This document shows, one piece after another, positions 35,223 to 46,526 of a stretch of DNA of 64,000 bases. Positions within the stretch are counted from its first letter, which is position 1; each line of letters starts with the position of its first letter. The notes beneath the pieces are model-generated. The model was not told the origin of the DNA. It made no database searches and was given only the letters and a program-made list of their open reading frames with translations. The stretch lies in NCBI RefSeq assembly GCF_039537005.1, contig NZ_BAAAZR010000038.1, forward strand, positions 186,001 through 250,000. The letters are read 5' to 3'. The position numbers were made by a program, and so were the translations under genes. Source of the stretch: Sphaerisporangium flaviroseum. Lineage in GTDB: Bacteria > Actinomycetota > Actinomycetes > Streptosporangiales > Streptosporangiaceae.

Positions 35223-36485
35223 ATGACCTTCGACCACACCCGTCGGGCCTGTTATGTCGGGTACATCACACAGGCGATCGTGAACAACCTCGCGCCTCTG
35301 CTGTTCATCGTCTTCCAGACGCGCTACCACGTCCCCTACGAGATGCTGGGCAGGCTGGTCCTGCTCAACTTCGCGACCCAGCTGGTCACCGACCTGATCG
35401 CGGTCAAGGTGGTCGACCGCACGGGCTACCGCGTGCCGCTGGTCCTGGCCCACGTGCTCAGCGTGGCCGGGCTCGCGCTCCTGTCGGTGGCGCCGTCCGT
35501 GCTGCCCTCGCCGTACGCGGGGCTGGCCCTGGCCGTCGTGGTCTACGGGATCGGCGGCGGCCTGCTGGAGGTGCTGGTCAGCCCGGTCGTGGACGCCCTG
35601 CCCGCGCCGCAGGAGCACCGGGCCGCCACGATGAGCCTGCTGCACTCCTTCTACTGCTGGGGCCAGGTCGCCGTCGTGCTGGGCACCACACTGCTGCTGG
35701 CCGGGATCGGGGACTCCGCATGGCAGGTCCTTCCCCTGCTCTGGGCGCTGGTGCCGCTGGCCAACCTCGTGCTCTTCCTGCGGGTGCCGCTGCCGCCGAC
35801 GGTCCCCGATGAGCACCGGACCACGATCGGGACGCTGCTCCGCGCTCCCTCCTTCGCGGTGGCTCTGCTGCTGATGCTCTGCGCCGGCGCCGCCGAGCTC
35901 ACCATGTCGCAGTGGTCCTCGCTCTTCGCCGAACAGGGACTCGGCGTGCCCAAGGTCTGGGGCGACCTCGCCGGTCCATGCCTGTTCGCGGTGTTCATGG
36001 GGCTCGGCCGGATCGCGTACGGAGTGTGGGGGAAGCGGATCCCCCTGCTCACGGCGTTGCTCACCTGCGGAGCGCTGGCGGTGGCCTGCTACCTCCTCGC
36101 CGCCCTCTCCCGGGACCCGCTGCTCAGCCTCGTCGGCTGCGCGCTGTGCGGGCTGGCGGTCAGCCTGATGTGGCCGGGGACGTTCAGCCTCACGGCCGCG
36201 CGCTTCCCCTTCGGCGGCGCGGCCATGTTCGGCGTCCTCGCGGTGTTCGGCGACGCCGGCGCGGCGGCGGGACCGTGGCTGGCGGGCGCCGTCGCCGACG
36301 CGACCGGCACCGGCGGCGCGTTCGGCGGCCTCGCCGACCTGCTGCCCGGCGACGGCGGGTCGGGCCTGCGCGCCGGCCTTCTCATCGGCACGATCTTCCC
36401 GCTCGCCGTCGTCGTGGTCGTCGTGGCCCAGGTCCTGCTCACCCGGGCTCGTTCCTCGGCTCCGGCCGGGCAACTGGCCGAGTGA
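35223..36485 (+). CDS. MFS transporter (sugar/BypA-like)
   Basis: 420 residues, start ATG 35223 (MTFDHTRRACYVGYITQAIV). About twelve TMs, VKVVDRTGYRVPLVLAHV loop after TM2, and long conserved TM7 loop LTMSQWSSLFAEQGLGV, features of FucP/BypA-like MFS proteins. Substrate unknown. Divergent from the DUF6817 gene. Confidence 0.85.
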   Translation: MTFDHTRRACYVGYITQAIVNNLAPLLFIVFQTRYHVPYEMLGRLVLLNFATQLVTDLIAVKVVDRTGYRVPLVLAHVLSVAGLALLSVAPSVLPSPYAGLALAVVVYGIGGGLLEVLVSPVVDALPAPQEHRAATMSLLHSFYCWGQVAVVLGTTLLLAGIGDSAWQVLPLLWALVPLANLVLFLRVPLPPTVPDEHRTTIGTLLRAPSFAVALLLMLCAGAAELTMSQWSSLFAEQGLGVPKVWGDLAGPCLFAVFMGLGRIAYGVWGKRIPLLTALLTCGALAVACYLLAALSRDPLLSLVGCALCGLAVSLMWPGTFSLTAARFPFGGAAMFGVLAVFGDAGAAAGPWLAGAVADATGTGGAFGGLADLLPGDGGSGLRAGLLIGTIFPLAVVVVVVAQVLLTRARSSAPAGQLAE

Positions 36486-36523
36486 CCGGGGACGGCGGGG
36501 ATCGGGACCTCACCGGTACCCGG

Positions 36524-36826
36524 CTAGTCCCGCGGATGGTCCAGGTGGCGTTCCAGGGCCTCGACCTTGGAGGTCATGGCGTCGTCCACGCCCTGGCGCA
36601 TGTCGGCCTTCAGGACCAGGCTGACCCGGGGAGCGACCTCGGCGACGGCCTCGACGGCGCGCTTGACGACGTCCATCACCTCATCCCACTCGCCCTCGAG
36701 AGTGGTGAACATGGCATCGGTGCTGTTGGGCAGGCCGCTCTCACGGACAATGCGGACGGCCCTGGCCACCGGTTCGGAAACGCCCTCGCCCACGCCGAGC
36801 GGGGTCACGGAAAATGCGACGATCAT
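36524..36826 (-). CDS. MTH1187-family thiamine-binding protein
   Basis: 100 residues of the MTH1187/YkoF-like ferredoxin fold: MIVAFSVTPLGVGEGVSEPV, LPNSTDAMFTTLEGEWDEVM, VSLVLKADMRQG. Family members bind thiamine-like ligands. Its ATG directly follows the photolyase stop codon (TAG-ATG), so it is the second gene of a two-gene operon with it. Confidence 0.88.
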   Translation of the reverse strand: MIVAFSVTPLGVGEGVSEPVARAVRIVRESGLPNSTDAMFTTLEGEWDEVMDVVKRAVEAVAEVAPRVSLVLKADMRQGVDDAMTSKVEALERHLDHPRD

Positions 36827-38116
36827 CTACCCATTGTCGACGGCGACCAGCGGCGCCGGATACCCGGCCGCCAGGGCGGGCGCCTTCCACGGCTCGTGGA
36901 CCAAGGACGCCGGGAGGCCGCTCAGCTCGGGGACGTAGCGCCGAACGTAGTCCCCCTTCGGATCGAACCTGGTCGCCTGGCGAACAGGGTTGAGCACGCG
37001 GTTCGGTCTCGTGTCGTTCCCCGTGCCGGCGACCCACTGCCAGTTGCCCCAGTTGTTCGGGATGTCGGCGTCCAGGAGCAGGTCCGCGAAGTGATCCCCG
37101 CCCACCCGCCAGTGGATCTTCAGCCGCTTGGTCAGGTAGGAGCCGACGATCATGCGGGCGCGGTTGTGCATCCAGCCCTCCGTGCGGAGCTGGCGCATCC
37201 CGGCGTCGACGATCGGCACGCCGGTGAGGCCCTCTCGCCATGCGTCGGCGGCGTCCTGGTCGTCGTTCCAGTCGACGTCCCGAGGTCGGTAGTCACGCCG
37301 CGGCAGCTCCGGGAACGCCAGCGCCACCTGGTAGTAGAAGTCACGCCAGCACAGCTGCCTGACGAAGGCCTCGCCTCCCGGCCGGCCCGCGGCCCGGGCG
37401 GCCACCTCCGACGGCGAGACGCAGCCGAACCGCAGGTACGGGCTCAGCATCGAGGTCCCGTCCTCGGCCAGCTCGTCGTGGCCCTCGTCGTAGTCGGCCA
37501 GGCACAGCTTCAGCCACAGGTCCAGCCGCCGCCGCGCCACCGTCTCGCCGCCCCGCAGGTTCCCGTACGGCTTCCGCTCCAGGCCGGGAAGCTCTCCCGG
37601 ATCGATCCCCGGGGGCACGTGCACCACAGAGGGAGCGGGAAGCACGGGCCGATGGGGCGCGGTGGACCACACCCGCCAGTACGGCGTGAACACCCGGTAG
37701 TGGTCGCCCGCGAAGGGGCGCAGCCGACCGGGTGGCACGACGGTGACGCCGGGGAACAGCCGGAACTGCAGCCGCTGGGCGTCGCACGCCTTCTCCAGGC
37801 GCTGCTCGCGCCGGCGGGCATAAGAGCTGACGTCCGAGGTGGCCCAGATGGCCGTGGCCCGCGTCTCGGTGGCGAGCCGCACGGCCTCGGCGACCGGGTC
37901 TCCCCGGCGGACGACGAGATCGCCCCCGAGGTCACGGAGTGTCGATCGCAGGTCGTCCAGGGCCTCGGCCAGGAAGCCTTGGCGGTGACGTGCAGGTATG
38001 GCCGGGTCGATCACGAACAGCGGTACCACCAGGCGGGCCCGCGCGCACGCCTCGGCCAGGGCCGGATGATCGTGCACCCGCAGATCCCTGTTGAGAAGGA
38101 CGATGACCGTGTCCAT
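36827..38116 (-). CDS. phr: deoxyribodipyrimidine photo-lyase (class I)
   Basis: 429 residues from ATG 38116. Repairs cyclobutane pyrimidine dimers with light and FADH-. Seen: antenna-domain start TVIVLLNRDLRVHDHPAL, the FAD domain with SPYLRFGCVSP, LCWRDFYYQ, WREGLTGVPIVDAGMRQLRT, GWMHNRARMIVGSYLTK, and ADIPNNWGNWQWVAGTG with the electron-transfer Trp. Divergent from a MerR/cobalamin-type regulator and near an ECF sigma gene, consistent with light control. Confidence 0.94.
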   Translation of the reverse strand: MDTVIVLLNRDLRVHDHPALAEACARARLVVPLFVIDPAIPARHRQGFLAEALDDLRSTLRDLGGDLVVRRGDPVAEAVRLATETRATAIWATSDVSSYARRREQRLEKACDAQRLQFRLFPGVTVVPPGRLRPFAGDHYRVFTPYWRVWSTAPHRPVLPAPSVVHVPPGIDPGELPGLERKPYGNLRGGETVARRRLDLWLKLCLADYDEGHDELAEDGTSMLSPYLRFGCVSPSEVAARAAGRPGGEAFVRQLCWRDFYYQVALAFPELPRRDYRPRDVDWNDDQDAADAWREGLTGVPIVDAGMRQLRTEGWMHNRARMIVGSYLTKRLKIHWRVGGDHFADLLLDADIPNNWGNWQWVAGTGNDTRPNRVLNPVRQATRFDPKGDYVRRYVPELSGLPASLVHEPWKAPALAAGYPAPLVAVDNG

Positions 38117-38290
38117 GCTTCTGTCTTCGGAGAATGGGCGGGGCCGGTTGCGTCCGGTGGCGGGTCCGTTCCCGAAGAACCCAGGGAGACGGGAACCGAT
38201 GGCGGTTGAACGGCCCGAGCATGGTCCGCCGCCTGGCAGGCTGTTACCTCGAAACGAGCGGGCCCGCGGTACGGGGTCAGGACAGAGCGG

Positions 38291-39259
38291 ATGGACGATC
38301 GCACAGGTGAAGTGATCGGCGAGCAGGCCGACGACGGTCCGAGCTACGGCATCGGTGCGGTCGCGCGGCGGCTCGGTGTTCCCGCGCCCACGTTGCGCAC
38401 CTGGAACCTCCGCTACGGCATCGGCCCGAGCCGTCGCAGCCCTGGCGGGCACCGCCGCTACGACGCGGCCGACCTGTCACGCCTCGAAGAGATGAACCGG
38501 CTGATCAAGGCTGGACTGCCACCCGCCGAGGCCGCCCACGCGGCCCTGCGGGAGCGGGTCGAGGTGGCCGAGGAGGAGCCCGCACTGCCCGTGGAGCTCA
38601 GAGGCCTGGGACCGGTGGAGCTCGCGCGCCCCGAGGCACCTGTGACACGGGTGCCGAGCGCGTCGGTGCTCTCCCGGGCGGCACTGAACCTCGACGGGGA
38701 GGCCGTGGTCTCCGGGCTGTGCGCGGCCCTGGACACCCACGGCGTCATCTGGACGTGGGAGCGGCTGGTGCTGCCGGTCTTCGACGCGATCACCAGGCGG
38801 CAGGACTCCACCCGAGCCGGCGTCGAGATCGAGCACCTGTTCTCCGAACGGCTGCTGAGCGCCCTGAGCGAGCGCATCGGGAGGCCCGCCCATCCGGCCC
38901 ATCCCCGGACCGTCCTGCTGGCCTGCGCGGAGGACGAGCAGCACAGCCTGCCGGTGTACGCGCTGGCCGCGACGCTCACCACAGTGCACGACCTGGAGAC
39001 GCGCGTTCTCGGGCCCCGTACGCCCTACACCGCACTGGCGGACGCCATGCGCCGCCTGGGCCCCCTGGTGGTGTTCGTCTGGTCGCAGCTCGGGATGACG
39101 GGCGACCCCGCGCCCCTTCACACGCTGCCCGTGCTCCGCCCGGCGAGCCGGATCATCGTGGGCGGCCCTGGCTGGTGGAGCGAGCACCTTCCCCCTGGTA
39201 TCACCCGCGCCTTCTCCCTCCAGGACGCCGTGGCCCAGGTTCGCGCCACGCTTCACTAG
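38291..39259 (+). CDS. MerR-family regulator with cobalamin-binding-like domain (LitR/CarH type)
   Basis: 322 residues. MerR helix-turn-helix at 18-85 (YGIGAVARRLGVPAPTLRTW, GPSRRSPGGHRRYDAADLSR). The rest resembles the CarH/LitR light-sensing module: helical part with GVEIEHLFSERLL (EH at 181-182) and a Rossmann-like part with VLLACAEDEQHSLPVYALAA. Two deviations: the Trp expected ten residues before EH is Gln, and the ExHxxG cobalamin ligand motif reads EQHSLP. B12 binding is therefore uncertain. Family members repress light-induced genes; here phr is divergent and an ECF sigma gene follows 147 bp downstream. Confidence 0.8.
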   Translation: MDDRTGEVIGEQADDGPSYGIGAVARRLGVPAPTLRTWNLRYGIGPSRRSPGGHRRYDAADLSRLEEMNRLIKAGLPPAEAAHAALRERVEVAEEEPALPVELRGLGPVELARPEAPVTRVPSASVLSRAALNLDGEAVVSGLCAALDTHGVIWTWERLVLPVFDAITRRQDSTRAGVEIEHLFSERLLSALSERIGRPAHPAHPRTVLLACAEDEQHSLPVYALAATLTTVHDLETRVLGPRTPYTALADAMRRLGPLVVFVWSQLGMTGDPAPLHTLPVLRPASRIIVGGPGWWSEHLPPGITRAFSLQDAVAQVRATLH

Positions 39260-39406
39260 ACCGTTCCCGGCGGCCTGCGGGCCGGTCCGTCGATCCTCCT
39301 TGCCCTACCCCTGCCTGCGATATGGACCGCCTTGGGTTGCGCTGCGCCCTCTCGGCGAGCTATGAATAGGTTTTGAATAAGTTTTCTGGTCCCTGAGGAG
39401 GGTCCA

Positions 39407-39931
39407 ATGACGGGCACACTTGGTATCCGGCTGGCGAGCGGTGACGACACGGCGCTCACCGAGTGCTACCGGACGTACGCATCCCTGGTCGCCGCCTACC
39501 TGCGCAGGCTCGTCCCCCCGCAGGACATCGAGGATGTCCTGCAGGTCGTCTTCTCCGAGGTGTGGCGCTCACGGCATCGGTACGACCCGAGCCGCAGCCT
39601 GGAGGCATGGCTGCTCGGCATCGCCCGCAAGCGCGCCATCGACCACCTGCGGGTGCGGGTGCTCACCACCGTCCCGCTGGACAGCGTGTCCGAACCCAGG
39701 GACGGTGACGGCCGCGAGACAGCGGAGGCGCTGGGCGAGCGCGACCAGGTCCAGCGCGCGCTCGCGGTACTGCCGGGGCCCCAGCGCGAGGCGATCGAGC
39801 TCGCCTACTACGGGGATCTCACCCAGCGGGAGATCGCCGAACGGCTCGACGTGCCGATCGGCACGATCAAGGCACGCACGGCACGCGGCCTGCACCGGCT
39901 CTCCACCATGCTCTCCCCGATCGCGGCGTGA
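39407..39931 (+). CDS. ECF-type RNA polymerase sigma factor
   Basis: 174 residues. Sigma region 2 (YASLVAAYLRRLVPPQDIED, VFSEVWRSRHRYDPSRSLEA, WLLGIARKRAIDHLR) and region 4 (ALAVLPGPQREAIELAYYGD, TQREIAERLDVPIGTIKART). Ribosome site GAGGAGG. AT-rich repeats TGAATAGGTTT / TGAATAAGTTT lie 39-54 bp upstream. No anti-sigma gene follows; the adjacent MerR/LitR-like gene suggests a LitR-LitS-like pair (inference). Confidence 0.9.
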   Translation: MTGTLGIRLASGDDTALTECYRTYASLVAAYLRRLVPPQDIEDVLQVVFSEVWRSRHRYDPSRSLEAWLLGIARKRAIDHLRVRVLTTVPLDSVSEPRDGDGRETAEALGERDQVQRALAVLPGPQREAIELAYYGDLTQREIAERLDVPIGTIKARTARGLHRLSTMLSPIAA

Positions 39932-39946
39932 GCCAGGAGGCGTGGG

Positions 39947-41671
39947 CTAGGACAGGCGCACCACGGCCAGCGAACGCGGCGGCAGGGTGACGTCGGCCCC
40001 GTTCAGCGCCACCTTCGGGTCGGAGGCGAGCGCGATCGTGCCCTTTCCCAGCGCCAGGGACACCGGGGAGTCCCCAAGATTGGCGGCCACGCGGAACGCC
40101 CCCCGGTGCACGATGATCCAGCGGTCCTCCTCGCCGACCTCGGCCGACACCCGGTCGAGACGCGGATCGGCGAGGTCGGGGCAGCTCTTCCGCAGCGCGA
40201 TCAGGTCGCGGTACCAGCCGAACAGCTCCTCGTGGACCGGTGACGACAGCTCGTCCCAGGCGAGCTTCGAACGGTGGAACGTCCCCTCGTCCTGCGGGTC
40301 AGGGGCCGTGGCACCCCAGTCGTCGTACCCGAACCCGACGAACTCCCGCTCCCTGCGCTCGCTCTCACCCTGCGCGAGGTGCGGCTCGACGTGATCGGTG
40401 AAGAACAGGAACGGCGTGGTCGTCCCCCACTCCTCCCCCATGAACAGCATCGGGGTGAAGGGCGAGGTCAGCAGCAGGCCGGAGCCGACCTTGAGCAGCT
40501 CAGGCGAGAGCCGGTCGCCCATCGCCCGGTTGCCGATCTGGTCGTGGTTCTGCAGGCAGCACACGAAGCGGTAGCCAGGGACGCGGCGCCGGTCGACCGG
40601 ACGCCCATGTGTACGCCCGCGGAACGTCGAGAACGTGCCGTCGTGGAGATAGGCCGAGGTCAGCACCTTGGCCAGCACCTCCATCGGCCCGAAGTCGCAG
40701 TAGTAGCCGTGCCGCTCGCCGGTCAGGGCGGAGTGCAGGGCGTGGTGCACGTCGTCGTCCCACGTCGCGGCCAGGCCATACCCTCCGGCGTCGCGCGGGG
40801 TGATCAGGCGCGGGTCGTTCATGTCGGACTCGGCGATCAGCGTCAGCGGCCGTCCGACGGCCGCGGACAGCGCGTGGACCTCCTCGGCGAGCTCCTCCAG
40901 GAAGTGCACGGCCCGGTTGTCGTGCAGGGCGTGCACGGCGTCCAGGCGCAGCCCGTCCATGTGGTAGTCGCGCAGCCACTGCACCGCGTTGCCGATGAAG
41001 TAGCGGCGCACCTCGTCGGAGTGCTTGCCGTCGAGGTTGACCGCCTGCCCCCAGAAGGAGGACGCCGTGTCGTGCAGGTAGGGCCCGAACTGCGCGAGGA
41101 AGTTCCCCGAAGGGCCGAGGTGGTTGTAGACGACGTCCAGCAGGACGCCGATGCCGGCACGGTGGCAGGCGTCCACGAAGCGCTTGAGCCCGTCGGGCCC
41201 GCCGTACTCCTCGTGCACCGCGTAGAGGTCGACTCCGTCATACCCCCAGTTGTGGCGTCCGGGAACCGGCGGGACCGGGAGCAACTCCACGAAGTCGACA
41301 CCGAGCCGGACCAGGTGGCCGAGCTTGCCCACCGCCGCGTCGAACGTGCCCTCCTTGGTGAACGTGCCGACGTGCAGCTCGTAGATCACCGAGCCGGGCA
41401 GGTCGCGCCCGCGCCAGGCCTGGTCCTCCCAGGTGTAGCGGTCGTGGTCGTAGACCCGGCTGGGCCCGAACACGCCGTACGGCTGCCGGCGCGTCCTCGG
41501 GTCGGGGAACGCCTCTCCCCCGTCGACGCTGAAGGCGTAGTCGGTGCCGTGCGAGGCGCCGGGCACCTCCACCGTCCACCAGCCGCCCTCGCCACGCACC
41601 ATCTCGTGCCGATCCGACCTGTCGATTTCGACCTCGACGCGGCCGGCCGTCGGTGCCCAGACCTCGAACAT
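39947..41671 (-). CDS. treZ: malto-oligosyltrehalose trehalohydrolase TreZ
   Basis: 574 residues, GH13. Releases trehalose from maltooligosyl trehalose made by TreY. Seen: N-terminal CBM48-like MFEVWAPTAGRVEVEIDRSD, barrel motifs VIYELHVGTFTKEGTFDAA, LLDVVYNHLGPSGNF, nucleophile GLRLDAVHALHD, acid/base LIAESDMND, and CLQNHDQIGNRAMGDRLS. Third gene of glgX-treY-treZ on the minus strand, 73 bp after treY. Confidence 0.95.
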   Translation of the reverse strand: MFEVWAPTAGRVEVEIDRSDRHEMVRGEGGWWTVEVPGASHGTDYAFSVDGGEAFPDPRTRRQPYGVFGPSRVYDHDRYTWEDQAWRGRDLPGSVIYELHVGTFTKEGTFDAAVGKLGHLVRLGVDFVELLPVPPVPGRHNWGYDGVDLYAVHEEYGGPDGLKRFVDACHRAGIGVLLDVVYNHLGPSGNFLAQFGPYLHDTASSFWGQAVNLDGKHSDEVRRYFIGNAVQWLRDYHMDGLRLDAVHALHDNRAVHFLEELAEEVHALSAAVGRPLTLIAESDMNDPRLITPRDAGGYGLAATWDDDVHHALHSALTGERHGYYCDFGPMEVLAKVLTSAYLHDGTFSTFRGRTHGRPVDRRRVPGYRFVCCLQNHDQIGNRAMGDRLSPELLKVGSGLLLTSPFTPMLFMGEEWGTTTPFLFFTDHVEPHLAQGESERREREFVGFGYDDWGATAPDPQDEGTFHRSKLAWDELSSPVHEELFGWYRDLIALRKSCPDLADPRLDRVSAEVGEEDRWIIVHRGAFRVAANLGDSPVSLALGKGTIALASDPKVALNGADVTLPPRSLAVVRLS

Positions 41672-41744
41672 GTTCCTCCCCGGAGAGTCCCGTGACCGGG
41701 CGTCGTCCGACGCCGTGATCTCGTGCTACGGCGACCGCCGCCCG

Positions 41745-43985
41745 CTAATCCCTTTCCAGCAATGCCACGGGATAACGCCCGAGCAGGTGGGCGAGAGGGA
41801 TGCGCCCGGTGTGCTGGATGCCGGTCAGCACCTCGCGCCACCGCCCGGGGGGAAGCGTCAGCGTCTCCGGACCCCAGCCGCCGCGCTTCGCCAGCCCCGC
41901 CGGGAAGCGCGTGGCCACCGCGACGGCCCGGTTTCCCCGGGCGAACGCGATGGTGTGCTCACGCCCCGCGGCCTGGTCGGCCTCGATCGGGATGTACGGC
42001 AGCTCGTGGTCGAGCCGCGCACGCAGCCGCAACGCCGACCTGGTGACCAGGATCTTGGCCGCGTCCCAGCTGTCGCCGCCCGGAGCGGTGAGCAGCGACC
42101 GCCGGTAGGCGAAGTCCACCGGCCGCCGGTTGTCCGGATCGACCAGCGAGAAGTCGGTGGTCTCACTGCCCTGGTAGACGTCGGGGATGCCCGGCATCAT
42201 CAGCTGCACCAGCTTCTGGCCGAGCGAGTTGACCCGGGCGTACCGGTCGAGACGTTCGGTGAAGGCGGCGACGGAGGGCCCGCAGACGTCGATCGCCCGG
42301 GCCGCGAAGTCACGGACGCCCTTTTCGTACGCGGCGTCGGGAGCCATCCAGGAGATGGAGGTCTTGGCCTCCCTGGCCGCCTTGTACAGGTAGTCGCTGA
42401 ACCGCTCGACGCTGATCGGCCAGGCAGCCATGAGGTTCTGCCAGGCGAAGTAGTCGAGCTTGGGGTCGAAGGAGACCTGTGCCGACCACCCTGCCACCGC
42501 CTCGGCCCACTCGCCGGGCAGCTCCGACAGCACCGACAGGCGGGCGCGCACGTCCTCGGACCGCTTGGTGTCGTGGGTGGAGAGCGTGGTCATGGTGTGC
42601 GGCGGCAGACCGGCGCAGAACCGGTGGAACTCCCCGGGGGAGACCCCGAAACGGTCGGGCTCCCCGCCGACCTCGTTGAGGCAGGCCAGCGGGTACCAGC
42701 GATACAGCGCGGTGTCCTCCACGCCCTTGGCCATGACGGGCCCGCAGGTCTGCTGGAACCGGGTCACCGTCTCCGCCGGGCCGGACAGGACCAGGTCGGC
42801 CGCCCTGGCCACCGCCTCCGGGTCGGCATGCCTGGCGGCCGCGGCGGCGGCCGATCGGATCAACGCCACGGTCCGCGCCGGTGGCTCCTCGCCGGGCACG
42901 GCGTACGCCCGGTACACCGTCATCGCCGCGAGCAGCTCGACCATCGCCTCGCGCAGCTCGGGCACCTCGCGGGTGAGCCGCTCGACCTCGCCCCCGAAGA
43001 ACTGCGTCAGAACCTGCTTCTTGGCCTCGTACCGCACGACGTCGTAGTCGGCGGGGAAGGCGGTCTGCCTGACGAACGTGTCGATCAGCGGCGCGGCCCC
43101 CGCCGGGTCGACGAACAGCCGGGTGACCATGTTGAGCGCGTCGTACCCGGTGGTGCCGTCGCACTGCCAGTCGGCCGGCAGCCGCTCGTCGTCGATGAGG
43201 ATCTTCTCCGCCACCGTCCAGACCGGGGCCCGCTCGCGAAGCCGGGCGAGGTAGCCGCGCGGGTCGGCCAGGCCGTCGGGATGGTCGACCCGCAGCCCGG
43301 CGACGACGCCCTCGGCCACCAGCGACAGGATCACCTCGTGCGTCGCCTCGAAGACCTCCCGGTCCTCGACGCGCAGCCCGATCAGCGACGACACGTCGAA
43401 GAAGCGCCGGTAGCCGGGGCTCTCGCGCCACGGAACCAGCCGGTAGAACTGGTCGTCCAACCGGCCGCCGCTGCCCTGCCGCACGGGGAACTCGTGGTCG
43501 TAGTAGCGCAGCACCTCGCCGTCGGGCACCACCTCGGCGTCGACATCGGTGTCGCCGCCCAGCACCGGCATCGCCACCTTGCCGCTGGACCAGTCGATGT
43601 CGAACCACCGCGCCGAGCCCGACTCCGGGCCGTCCCTCAGCACCTCCCACAGCCGGGCGTTGTCCGACTCGGGGACCGGCACGGTCATGTGGTTCGGCAC
43701 GATGTCGACGACGAGCGGCATCCCCTCGCCCGCCAGCCGGCGAAGGCCCGTGACGCCGCCGAACTCCTCACGCACCCGCGAGTGGTCGGTGACGTCGTAG
43801 CCGTGCAGCGACGCCGGGACGGCCTGGAGGATCGGCGAGAGGTAGAGGTGGCTCACCCCCAGCTCGGTCAGGTAGCCGACCAGTTCGGCCGCCTGGTCGA
43901 AACCGAAGTCGGGGGTGAGCTGGAGCCGGTAGGTCGCCGTGGGCTTCACGAATACGGTGGCATCCGGCTTCGCGGATTCGGTCAC
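41745..43985 (-). CDS. treY: malto-oligosyltrehalose synthase TreY
   Basis: 746 residues, GTG start after GGAGGA. Intramolecular transglucosylase that turns the reducing end of an alpha-1,4-glucan into a trehalose unit. Seen: TATYRLQLTPDFGFDQAAEL, LYLSPILQAVPASLHGYDVT, VVDIVPNHMTVP, nucleophile GLRVDHPDGLADP, VAEKILIDDERL and STHDTKRSEDVRARL. Middle gene of the operon, 42 bp after glgX. Confidence 0.95.
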   Translation of the reverse strand: MTESAKPDATVFVKPTATYRLQLTPDFGFDQAAELVGYLTELGVSHLYLSPILQAVPASLHGYDVTDHSRVREEFGGVTGLRRLAGEGMPLVVDIVPNHMTVPVPESDNARLWEVLRDGPESGSARWFDIDWSSGKVAMPVLGGDTDVDAEVVPDGEVLRYYDHEFPVRQGSGGRLDDQFYRLVPWRESPGYRRFFDVSSLIGLRVEDREVFEATHEVILSLVAEGVVAGLRVDHPDGLADPRGYLARLRERAPVWTVAEKILIDDERLPADWQCDGTTGYDALNMVTRLFVDPAGAAPLIDTFVRQTAFPADYDVVRYEAKKQVLTQFFGGEVERLTREVPELREAMVELLAAMTVYRAYAVPGEEPPARTVALIRSAAAAAARHADPEAVARAADLVLSGPAETVTRFQQTCGPVMAKGVEDTALYRWYPLACLNEVGGEPDRFGVSPGEFHRFCAGLPPHTMTTLSTHDTKRSEDVRARLSVLSELPGEWAEAVAGWSAQVSFDPKLDYFAWQNLMAAWPISVERFSDYLYKAAREAKTSISWMAPDAAYEKGVRDFAARAIDVCGPSVAAFTERLDRYARVNSLGQKLVQLMMPGIPDVYQGSETTDFSLVDPDNRRPVDFAYRRSLLTAPGGDSWDAAKILVTRSALRLRARLDHELPYIPIEADQAAGREHTIAFARGNRAVAVATRFPAGLAKRGGWGPETLTLPPGRWREVLTGIQHTGRIPLAHLLGRYPVALLERD

Positions 43986-44027
43986 GTGATGTCCTCCGAA
44001 TGTCAGTCGGTCATGCCTTGCGACCGG

Positions 44028-46133
<2,106 letters not shown>

Positions 46134-46526
46134 GTCACCACCCGGATAGGGATTTGCCCGATGTTCCCCCGACCATGCCACGCCGCGCAGCTCGGTGCGT
46201 CAATCACTGGTCCAAGGGGGACATTGTGCACTCTTCTCGTGGTTCCTTCCGTCACGGTGCCGCACCGACCAAGGCTGCCAGATGATCAGGCGGCTCGTGT
46301 AAAGGCTACTCGACATCCCAGGTCAACCCGCATCGGACACTCGCCCATGGCGGGGAGGCGCACCTCGGATCCAGCGGCCGGTGCGGCCTCCGTCCCGTGG
46401 ATGGCCGTTCCGGCAAGGATCATGCCAAGCGCTCCCGTCCCGGGATGTGGAACGGTTCAATAACATCGAGCGCGCTTCAAGGCGGCCCCAGTGGATTCCC
46501 AGGAACGCCGGGTAGCCTCCACCGCC
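46134..46526. other. 393-bp divergent intergenic region
   Basis: Lies between glgX (minus) and the sulfotransferase gene (plus). It should hold both promoters. I saw no strong hexamers, palindromes or RNA genes in it. If the sulfotransferase starts at GTG 46491 the gap is 357 bp. Confidence 0.5.

Noticed and set aside
38453..39256. Minus-strand open frames opposite the MerR/LitR-like gene
   Set aside because: Low-complexity antisense frames without start signals.
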